A stretch of 5,377 bases of DNA from contig JAFUDD010000029.1 in the NCBI GenBank assembly GCA_017459315.1, forward strand, positions 1-5,377, written 5' to 3'. The position numbers and the translations under genes were made by a program. Below the pieces are notes generated by a model, which worked only from the letters and a program-made list of their open reading frames with translations, was not told where the DNA came from and did no database searches. Source of the stretch: Clostridia bacterium (GTDB lineage Bacteria; Bacillota_A; Clostridia; Christensenellales; CAG-138). Below are positions 1 to 5,377 of the stretch, in pieces. The first letter of the stretch is position 1; every line of letters begins with the position of its first letter.

Positions 1-747
1 CATCACGCCGCGTGCCGCGCTTGCGATCACATGCTTCGGCTCGCTGCCCGACAGCAGGATCCCGATCAGTGACGAATCCGGAATGATCTTCTGGATCCGC
101 GGCAGGATCGACTTGTACGCCTCCGAATCCGCGATCTCATGCAGAAAGCCGGGGCCGTCGTTCGAATAGACGGACAGGATGCGCTTCTTCGTCGCTTCCT
201 CGCAAAACGCCGCCGCATACACGGCGAAGTTGCCGCCCTTGGAATGGCCGCCGAGCCGCAGCTTGCCCGCCGTATCCGCCGCGACCGCGTTGACGTAATC
301 GACCGCCTCGCTCTGCCCCGGCGTCTTGGGCAGCAGCGCCAGATTGAAGTCCTCGCGCCAGCCGACGATGGTTTCATCCGTGCCGCGATAGGCGACGTAC
401 TGCGTGCCGTCGCCGAGGTCGAACGTGACTGCCGCAAACTGTATGGCTTCATCCGTTTCCGTGCGGCGCATATAGTGCGAAACACGCACATCCTTGAACC
501 GCGCCGTGTCCGCCGCCTTTTCCGCCAGCGGGTACGGGTCGTTGAAAAACGCGGTCTGGTCATACCCCGCCGCCTTGTACTTGGCGGGCAGATCGGCAAT
601 CGACACCGACGCCGAGGGATTTTCCGGCACAAGGCCGTCCATCTTGAGATACGCGAGCGTGGACAGGATCAGATTGTCCACTTCATTGAACGGGCGCTCG
701 GCAAACGTCAGGTCGCCGCGCCAGTCGAGATAGTCTAAAATGTTCAT
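1..747 (-). CDS. Mbeg1-like (DUF2974) alpha/beta-hydrolase-fold protein, C-terminus cut by window edge
   Basis: The reading frame is open for 249 codons from an ATG at 747-745 to the left window edge, so only the C-terminal part is missing. The start is supported by GGAGG (complement of 754-758) six bases upstream and by the typical family opening MNILDYLDWRGDLTF. The visible protein resembles the Mbeg1-like/DUF2974 family, which is common in Firmicutes and has a class-3-lipase-like fold. A YRGTDET motif at residues 120-126 matches the oxyanion-side strand of such lipases. GGHSKGG at 166-172 is the nucleophile elbow, with Ser169 as the presumed nucleophile, and NDGPGF at 196-201 offers Asp197 as the likely acid. 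The catalytic His would lie in the missing part. I see no signal peptide or membrane segment, so it is probably cytoplasmic. Substrate and physiological role are unknown; lipase or esterase activity is inference from the fold. It is transcribed divergently from tldD. Confidence 0.86.
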   Translation of the reverse strand, partial: MNILDYLDWRGDLTFAERPFNEVDNLILSTLAYLKMDGLVPENPSASVSIADLPAKYKAAGYDQTAFFNDPYPLAEKAADTARFKDVRVSHYMRRTETDEAIQFAAVTFDLGDGTQYVAYRGTDETIVGWREDFNLALLPKTPGQSEAVDYVNAVAADTAGKLRLGGHSKGGNFAVYAAAFCEEATKKRILSVYSNDGPGFLHEIADSEAYKSILPRIQKIIPDSSLIGILLSGSEPKHVIASAARGVM

Positions 748-772
748 GCAATGCCTCCGAAGCTGTGTATAC

Positions 773-801
773 AGTTTAGCATAGATTCCCCCGCCGCACA
801 A
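773..801 (-). promoter_or_regulatory. Predicted sigma-A promoter of the Mbeg1-like gene
   Basis: Read on the minus strand, a -35-like TTGTGC (complement of 796-801) is followed by a 17-base spacer and a -10-like TAAACT (complement of 773-778). A TG at 781-780 sits one base upstream of the -10, forming an extended -10. The match is moderate in each hexamer, but the spacing is ideal. A start near 766 would give a leader of about 19 bases that includes the GGAGG site. This is inferred from sequence only. Confidence 0.5.
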
Positions 802-844
802 GCGTCTTATCGGTGAATTTCCTGCGCCTCCCGCCGAAAGCCCA

Positions 845-873
845 TTGCGCCCGCCTGTCGCTTATGATATACT
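845..873 (+). promoter_or_regulatory. Predicted sigma-A promoter of the tldD-tldE operon
   Basis: A weak -35-like TTGCGC at 845-850 lies 17 bases upstream of TATACT at 868-873, which matches the TATAAT consensus at five of six positions. TG at 865-866 makes it an extended -10 (TGaTATACT), which can compensate for the poor -35. Transcription would start near 880, giving a leader of roughly 25 bases with AAAGGAGG at 891-898. No operator is evident between this promoter and the divergent one. Confidence 0.58.
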
Positions 874-903
874 ATATCCATTACATCCCCAAAGGAGGAC
901 TGC

Positions 904-2340
904 ATGATGAAAGCACCGTTTTCCGCATACTTAAACGGCTTGATGCCGTGGGTGCGGCAGCTGGCGGACGAGCTGCAGGACAGCTATGAATACGTCAGCA
1001 TCCTTTCGACCGATTCGGTCGGGTTCACGGTTTCGATGTCGAAGCGCAGCAAGATCGTGAACGATCGCACGATGACGACCGAGCGCGGCACCGTCGTGCG
1101 CGTGATGCAGAACGGCCTGTACAGCGAATACGCGTTCAACGAAGCCCTCGGCACGCCGGAGGAAGCCGCAAAAACGATCCGCGCCGCCATCGACGCGCAG
1201 CTTGCCGTCTTACAGGCGACGAACAGCGCCGTCTACGAAACCGCGCCGCTGCCCGACGAGCCTTTAGAGCTCTTCGTCGAAAAAGAAACCGAGCGTCTGC
1301 CCGAGACCGAAAACATCGAATCGCTTGTGACGTTCCTGTCCGGCCTGTCCGAAAAAGGGCTTGCCGCGATGCCGGAGGCGCTCGACTGCGCCGTGCGCGG
1401 CATGTCTACGCATATCAGCAAGCTGTTTGTGACCAAGAACCGCTGCCTTAGGCAAAGCTACGTCTACACCGAGGGCAGCATCGCCGCGTTTGCGCCGAAC
1501 GCCGAGGGCGAGATCAAAACCGCCTACAAGGGCGTTTCGGGTCTCGGCGGACCGGAGATTCTGGACGGCCTAAACGCCGTGCTCGAAGAGCTGCCGAAGC
1601 AGCTGCATGAGCTTTTGGGCTCCGAAAGGATCGTCCCCGGCGAGTATGAGATCATCACCGATCCCGGCATTACGGGGCTGATCGCGCACGAAGCGTTCGG
1701 TCACGGCGTCGAAATGGATATGTTCGTGAAGGAGCGTGCGCTCGGCGCGCACTATATCGGTAAGCGCGTCGGAAGCGATCTTGTCACGATGCACGAGGGC
1801 GCGCGCTGTGCCGAAAGCGTCACGGCCTACGCGTTCGACGACGAGGGCACCTTGGCGGGCGACGTGATCGAGATTCAAAACGGCATCTTAAAGACCGGCA
1901 TTTCGGATGCGCTCTCCGCCCTGCGGCTCGGCACCAAGCCTACCGGCAACGGCAAGCGCGAGAACTTTGCGCATAAGGCCTACGCCCGCATGACGAACAC
2001 GCTGTTCGATTCCGGCACGGATTCGGTCGAGGACATGATCGCGTCGGTCAAGCATGGGTATCTGCTCTCCGGCACCGAAAGCGGCATGGAGGACCCGAAG
2101 CATTGGGGCATCCAATGCATCGTGTCGCGCGGGTATGAGATCCAAGACGGCAAGCTGACCGGCAAGGTCGTCTCCCCCGTCATCATGACCGGCTATGTGC
2201 CCGATCTGCTCGGTCAAATTTCGATGGCCAGCACCGACCGCGTCGTGGAGGGCAACGGCGGCTGCGGCAAGGGCTATAAGGAATGGGTCAAGGTCGCAGA
2301 CGGCGGCCCGTATCTCAAGACGAAAGCGAGGCTCGGATAA
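904..2340 (+). CDS. tldD: TldD-family zinc metalloprotease, catalytic subunit
   Basis: A 478-residue protein, essentially the length usual for TldD. The family forms a TldD-TldE heterodimer that degrades unfolded or unstructured peptides in the cytoplasm. In E. coli it is known for microcin B17 leader removal and CcdA antitoxin degradation. The zinc site is intact: HExxxH appears as HEAFGH at residues 262-267, with Glu263 as the presumed catalytic base. Cys454 in the C-terminal GNGGCGKG stretch is the likely third ligand. Another conserved stretch, RMTNT, is at 362-366. The first domain (about residues 1-130) carries the family's N-terminal fold; the rest is the catalytic C-terminal region. 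The start at 904 lies five bases after AAAGGAGG (891-898). The next codon is also ATG (907, spacing eight), so either could be used. tldE overlaps its stop codon, indicating co-transcription and coupled translation. The frame is uninterrupted. Confidence 0.96.
   Translation: MMKAPFSAYLNGLMPWVRQLADELQDSYEYVSILSTDSVGFTVSMSKRSKIVNDRTMTTERGTVVRVMQNGLYSEYAFNEALGTPEEAAKTIRAAIDAQLAVLQATNSAVYETAPLPDEPLELFVEKETERLPETENIESLVTFLSGLSEKGLAAMPEALDCAVRGMSTHISKLFVTKNRCLRQSYVYTEGSIAAFAPNAEGEIKTAYKGVSGLGGPEILDGLNAVLEELPKQLHELLGSERIVPGEYEIITDPGITGLIAHEAFGHGVEMDMFVKERALGAHYIGKRVGSDLVTMHEGARCAESVTAYAFDDEGTLAGDVIEIQNGILKTGISDALSALRLGTKPTGNGKRENFAHKAYARMTNTLFDSGTDSVEDMIASVKHGYLLSGTESGMEDPKHWGIQCIVSRGYEIQDGKLTGKVVSPVIMTGYVPDLLGQISMASTDRVVEGNGGCGKGYKEWVKVADGGPYLKTKARLG
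2328..2331 (+). promoter_or_regulatory. Ribosome binding site of tldE inside the tldD 3' end
   Basis: GAGG lies eight bases before the ATG at 2340. It supports that start over an upstream in-frame ATG at 2283, which would add 19 Arg-rich residues that are only the shadow of the tldD C-terminus. The ATG shares its A with the tldD stop (TAATG), so terminating ribosomes can restart directly. The site itself is short, suggesting coupling is important. Confidence 0.6.
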
Positions 2341-3617
2341 TGCTCGATACGATTAAAAACAAGCTGAAAGCACTCGGCTGCGACACCTATGAGCTGACCG
2401 AAAAAACCGTCACCGCATGGGAGTTCTATTTCATCCGTCACAAATTGGATCAGAACCGCACGGTCAAGACGCGCACCGTCGAGGTCACGCTCTATCGCCC
2501 GTTGGAGGACGGCAAGTTCCTCGGCTCCGCAAGCGGCACGATCTATCCGACCGCGTCCGAAGCGGAGATTGACGCGGCCCTCAGCCGCATCTACTATCAG
2601 GCGTCGCTTGTGAAAAACCCGTTCTACACGCTGACGGATAAGGAAGTGCCGAAGTTCAAGTTCAAGGCCGTGGACGCGGCGGCGATTGCCGAAAGCTTCG
2701 TCCGCGCGATGCAGGCGGTTCCCGAAACGGCGACCGAGCGCATCAATTCCTACGAAATCTTCGCGCACGAGGTGCAGCGGCACTTTGAAAACTCGAACGG
2801 CGTCAGCAGCACCGTGCTCTACCCGGATTCGATGATCGAGGTCGTCGTGAACGCGAGCAAGGGTGACCACGAAATTGAGCTGTACCGCAGCTTCACCTCC
2901 GGCGTCTGCGACGCCGCAAAGTTGACCGCCGAGGTCGAAAAGGCGCTGCATTACGGCAAGGATCGCCTTGTCGCGGAGCCGACGCCGAAGCTCGGCAAGG
3001 CCGATGTGCTGTTCACCGGCGCCGACAGCGTCTCTCTGTATGAATACTTCGGCAGCCGCATGAGCGCAGGAATGCAGTTCAGAAAGCTGTCCGACTGGAC
3101 AAAGGGCAAGCCGATTGCGGCGTATACGACCGGCGACAAGCTCTCCCTGTTTGCGGCCGCAAACCTTGAAAACTCCTCCAAATCGTTCCCGATCGACGAG
3201 GAAGGCGCATTCATCAAGGAACGCTATCTCATCGAAAACGGCGTCGCCTGCAGTACGTTCGGCAGCCGCCAGATGAGCGAATACCTCGGCGAAAAGGACA
3301 GCTCTCTGGTCTACAACTTCGTTGTGTCCGGCGGCACCGCGAGCGAAAACGAGCTGCGCACCGGCGATTACCTCGAGCTTGTCGAGTTTTCGGATTTCCA
3401 GGTCGATCCGGTCGGCGGCGACATTCTCGGCGAGATCCGCCTCGGCTATTGTCATCACGACGGAAAAATGTCGATCATCACGGGCGGCAGCGTGTCCGGC
3501 ACGATGCAGGATCTGATCCCGTCCATGCGCTTCACCAAGGAGACGCAGCAGTTCGATACCGCCGTCGTCCCCGCCGCGACCAAGCTGTTCGGCGTGACGA
3601 TCACCGGCGTGAAGTGA
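2340..3617 (+). CDS. tldE: TldE/PmbA-family subunit of the TldD-TldE protease
   Basis: A 425-residue protein, slightly shorter than E. coli PmbA/TldE. It belongs to the same superfamily as TldD but has no HExxxH motif anywhere, as is typical of the non-catalytic partner that shapes the peptide channel of the heterodimer. Family-like segments include the SASGTIYPTASE region early on, ENGVACSTFGSRQMSEYLG in the second half, and the C-terminal stretch with the glycine-rich GGDILGEIRLGY and TGGSVSGTM motifs. I chose ATG 2340 because it forms the TAATG overlap with tldD and has GAGG at the right distance. Adjacent tldD and tldE genes are common in Gram-positive bacteria and archaea, whereas in E. 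coli they are separate. No RiPP precursor or modification enzyme lies beside the pair here, so the substrate cannot be named. A strong hairpin terminator begins 17 bases after the stop. Confidence 0.94.
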   Translation: MLDTIKNKLKALGCDTYELTEKTVTAWEFYFIRHKLDQNRTVKTRTVEVTLYRPLEDGKFLGSASGTIYPTASEAEIDAALSRIYYQASLVKNPFYTLTDKEVPKFKFKAVDAAAIAESFVRAMQAVPETATERINSYEIFAHEVQRHFENSNGVSSTVLYPDSMIEVVVNASKGDHEIELYRSFTSGVCDAAKLTAEVEKALHYGKDRLVAEPTPKLGKADVLFTGADSVSLYEYFGSRMSAGMQFRKLSDWTKGKPIAAYTTGDKLSLFAAANLENSSKSFPIDEEGAFIKERYLIENGVACSTFGSRQMSEYLGEKDSSLVYNFVVSGGTASENELRTGDYLELVEFSDFQVDPVGGDILGEIRLGYCHHDGKMSIITGGSVSGTMQDLIPSMRFTKETQQFDTAVVPAATKLFGVTITGVK

Positions 3618-3634
3618 ATACATACAGGTTATGA

Positions 3635-3670
3635 AAAAGATTCCTCCGAAGCACTTCGGGGGAATCTTTT
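3635..3670. terminator. Bidirectional intrinsic terminator between tldE and typA
   Basis: Arms 3635-3650 and 3655-3670 pair over 16 positions, 15 Watson-Crick and one G-T (3645/3660), around the loop GCAC (3651-3654). The plus-strand copy ends in TTTT followed by GTTGT and would stop tldE transcripts. The minus-strand copy ends in five T (complement of 3634-3638) and would stop typA transcripts. The hairpin core is G+C-rich with A/T ends, as expected for a two-way terminator between convergent genes. Pairing is seen directly; function in both directions is inferred. Confidence 0.9.
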
Positions 3671-3693
3671 GTTGTACTGTTTTATTTTTCTGC

Positions 3694-3818
3694 CTTTCGC
3701 CGAGCCTCGCTCGATTTCGCCGCGAAGCGATTTCGCCGTGCCATCGGCACGATTTAGCCCATGCGAAGCATGGATTTCGCCCGGCTCTGCCGGATTTAGC
3801 CGCCGCAGGCGATTTCGC
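3694..3818. repeat. Array of six perfect triloop hairpins with invariant ATTT(C/A)GC linkers
   Basis: Each unit is a perfect inverted repeat with a three-base loop followed by the seven-base linker ATTTCGC or ATTTAGC. The hairpins on the plus strand are: CGAGC-CTC-GCTCG (3701-3713), CGC-GAA-GCG (3721-3729), CGTGCC-ATC-GGCACG (3737-3751), CCATGC-GAA-GCATGG (3759-3773), CCGGC-TCT-GCCGG (3781-3793) and CGCC-GCA-GGCG (3801-3811). The linkers occupy 3714-3720, 3730-3736, 3752-3758, 3774-3780, 3794-3800 and 3812-3818. A degenerate leading copy, CTTTCGC, is at 3694-3700. Unit lengths are 20, 16, 22, 22, 20 and 18, so no reading frame is kept and the element is not coding. Every stem opens with C-G and closes on the loop with C-G. 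It ends five bases from the typA stop and lies on the typA side of the terminator, so it is probably transcribed as the typA 3' UTR. The pattern is seen directly. I do not recognise a named family, and the function is unknown. Confidence 0.92.
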
Positions 3819-3823
3819 TCTCT

Positions 3824-5377
3824 TCAGACCAATTCTTCCTTGATCTTCTTAGCCGCCTGCTTCATGCGCTGCTCTTTCGACAGCATACGCTTACGCATAC
3901 GGATGTTCTTCGGCGTGATCTCGACCAGCTCGTCGTCCGCGATGAACTCGAGGCATTGTTCCAGCGTGAAGTAGGTCGCCGGAGTGAGGCGCAGGGCTTC
4001 GTCGCTGCCCGCGGCACGCATGTTGGTGACGTGCTTCTTCTTGCAGACGTTGACCACGATATCCTCGGCGCGCGCGTTTTCACCGACGATCTGCCCTTCA
4101 TACACCTGGACGCCGGGGCCGACGAACAATCTGCCGCGATCCTGTGCGTAGAACAGGCCGTAGGAGCTCGTCTCGCCGGTTTCGTGGGCGACAAGGCTTC
4201 CGGTCTTGCGCTCGAAGATTTCGCCCTTAAACGGCTCATAGCCCGCGAAAATGTGGTTCATGACGCCGTTGCCGCGCGTGTCGGTCATCAGCTCGGAACG
4301 ATAGCCCATCAGGCCGCGCGCCGGGATCATGAACTTCAAGCGCGTGCCGGTGTCGCCGATGGCGATCATATCGACCATTTCGGCCTTGCGCTGCCCGAGC
4401 TTTTCCATGACGGAGCCGACGTATTCCTGCGGCACGTCGATGGTCAGCTCCTCCATCGGCTCGCAGATGCGGCCCTGCTCGTCGCGCCGGAGAATGACCT
4501 TCGGGCGGGACACCGCAAACTCAAAGCCCTGCCGGCGCATCTGCTCGATCAGAATGGAGAGGTGCAGCTCGCCGCGGCCCGAAACGCGGAACGTATCGGT
4601 GGAATCGGTCTCCTCGACGCGCATGGACACGTTCGTTTTGACCTCGGTGAACAGGCGCTCGCGCAGGTTGCGGCTCGTGACATACTTGCCCTCCTTGCCC
4701 GCAAACGGACTGTCGTTGACAAGGAACAGCATGTTCACTGTCGGCTCGTCGATCTTCACAAACGGCATCGGCTCGACCAGCTCCGGGGCGCACGCGGTTT
4801 CGCCGACGTTCAGATCCTCGACGCCCGCGACGCAGACGATATCGCCCGCATAAGCGACCTCGGTTTCCACGCGCTGCAGGCCCTCGAAATTGTAGAGCCG
4901 CGTGATCTTCGTTTCGCGCGTGCGGTTGTCCTGTCCGCCGCAGAGCACGATCGGCATACCGCGCCGCGCGGTGCCGCGCTCGATGCGGCCGATACCGATC
5001 TTGCCGACGTAATCGTCATAGTCGATCGTGGAGAACAAAATCTGCAGCGGCGCGTCGTTGTCCTGATTCGGCGCCGGGATCTCCTTTAAGATCGTGTCAA
5101 AGACGGCCTGCATATTGTCCTGCATCTCGTCCGGCTCATAGCCCGACTGGCCGTTGCGCGCGGAGGCATAGACGATCGGGAAGTCCAGCTGCTCCTCGCT
5201 TGCGCCGAGCTCGATGAACAGCTCCAACGCCTCGTCCACGACCTCATAGGGGCGCGCCTCGGGGCGATCCACCTTATTGACGACGACGACGCACTTTTTA
5301 TTGAGTTCCAAAGCCTTGCGCAGCACGAACCGCGTCTGCGGCATGCAGCCCTCGAACGCGTCGACCAAAAGCAGAAC
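3824..5377 (-). CDS. typA: TypA/BipA ribosome-associated translational GTPase, N-terminus cut by window edge
   Basis: The frame is open from the right window edge to TGA at 3826-3824: 517 residues of a protein normally about 610 long. The first 90-95 residues, with the P-loop, switch I and the DxxG motif, lie outside; no start codon is visible, and the TTG at 5368-5366 is an internal Leu. Visible residues (counted from the edge) begin VLLLVDAFEGCMPQTRFVL. They include the G4 motif NKVDRP at 34-39 and G5 SARNG at 72-76. An EF-Tu-like beta-barrel starts near 108, and an EF-G-like domain III includes VSGRGELHLSILIEQMRR at 265-282. A domain V-like segment and the TypA-specific C-terminal domain (RGNGVMNH, then ELVEITPKNIRMRKR near the end) follow. 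The protein binds the 70S ribosome in its GTP form and is linked to ribosome assembly and growth at low temperature or under stress. It is convergent with tldE. A hairpin array starts five bases after its stop. Confidence 0.97.
   Translation of the reverse strand, partial: VLLLVDAFEGCMPQTRFVLRKALELNKKCVVVVNKVDRPEARPYEVVDEALELFIELGASEEQLDFPIVYASARNGQSGYEPDEMQDNMQAVFDTILKEIPAPNQDNDAPLQILFSTIDYDDYVGKIGIGRIERGTARRGMPIVLCGGQDNRTRETKITRLYNFEGLQRVETEVAYAGDIVCVAGVEDLNVGETACAPELVEPMPFVKIDEPTVNMLFLVNDSPFAGKEGKYVTSRNLRERLFTEVKTNVSMRVEETDSTDTFRVSGRGELHLSILIEQMRRQGFEFAVSRPKVILRRDEQGRICEPMEELTIDVPQEYVGSVMEKLGQRKAEMVDMIAIGDTGTRLKFMIPARGLMGYRSELMTDTRGNGVMNHIFAGYEPFKGEIFERKTGSLVAHETGETSSYGLFYAQDRGRLFVGPGVQVYEGQIVGENARAEDIVVNVCKKKHVTNMRAAGSDEALRLTPATYFTLEQCLEFIADDELVEITPKNIRMRKRMLSKEQRMKQAAKKIKEELV

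Noticed and set aside
139..738. A 199-codon plus-strand open frame opposite the Mbeg1-like gene
   Set aside because: Arg-rich low-complexity translation typical of a shadow; the minus-strand frame has a start site, ribosome binding site and family motifs.
763..774. CTGT-GTAT-ACAG inverted repeat overlapping the predicted transcription start of the Mbeg1-like gene
   Set aside because: Four-base arms are too short to claim an operator; no second copy is seen near the tldD promoter.
2274..3623. A 449-codon minus-strand open frame antisense to tldE
   Set aside because: Long antisense frames are expected in G+C-rich genes. The translation has no recognisable family motif, whereas the plus strand encodes a clear TldE with coupled start.
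3694..3818. CRISPR array
   Set aside because: The constant part is only seven bases, the variable parts are 9-15 bases and are each perfect palindromes, and no cas gene is present.
3631..3843. A 70-codon plus-strand open frame starting MKKIPPKHFGGIF and crossing the terminator and hairpin array
   Set aside because: It begins inside the terminator hairpin, lacks a ribosome binding site, runs through repeat units whose lengths are not multiples of three, and ends inside typA on the opposite strand. It is an artefact of the structured DNA. Similar frames could appear as spurious hypothetical proteins wherever such an array follows a terminator.
3669..3974. A 101-codon plus-strand open frame over the array and the typA 3' end
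   Set aside because: It is antisense to typA for half its length, has no ribosome binding site, and the rest is array sequence read in another frame.
4216..4225. An isolated GATTTCGCCC inside typA that matches the array linker
   Set aside because: It is not flanked by a perfect triloop hairpin and is explained by the coding sequence of typA.
3956..5089. A 377-codon plus-strand open frame antisense to typA
   Set aside because: It is His/Asp/Arg-rich shadow translation of typA, without a ribosome binding site or family motif.

Overview
The window holds four protein genes and one unusual non-coding element. High G+C content, strong AAAGGAGG-type ribosome binding sites, a Mbeg1-like (DUF2974) gene and an adjacent tldD-tldE pair together suggest a G+C-rich Firmicute of the Clostridia, probably an Oscillospiraceae/Ruminococcaceae-like gut bacterium. 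That placement is inferred from gene content and style, not from a marker-gene comparison.

Layout, left to right. At 1-747 (minus strand, C-terminus cut by the window edge) lies a Mbeg1-like alpha/beta-hydrolase-fold protein. It is divided from the next gene by a 156-bp divergent intergenic region carrying two back-to-back extended -10 promoters. At 904-2340 and 2340-3617 (plus strand) lie tldD and tldE/pmbA, which overlap by one base (TAATG) and form a two-gene operon for the TldD/TldE metalloprotease. A 16-bp hairpin at 3635-3670 looks like a bidirectional terminator. At 3824-5377 (minus strand, N-terminus cut by the window edge) lies typA/bipA, a ribosome-associated translational GTPase that converges on the tld operon.

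Between the terminator and the typA stop codon, at 3694-3818, is the most striking item: six consecutive units, each a perfect triloop hairpin (stem 3-6 bp) followed by an invariant 7-nt linker ATTT(C/A)GC. Stem sequences differ from unit to unit, yet all 29 base pairs are kept. By position the array is the 3' UTR of typA. I do not recognise it as a named repeat family.

Functionally, TldD and TldE act together. No RiPP precursor or toxin-antitoxin partner is visible nearby, so the protease substrate is unknown. typA and the Mbeg1-like gene have no evident pathway link to it. No rRNA, tRNA, CRISPR array, transposase or phage gene is visible, and no gene-free stretch exceeds 300 bases.
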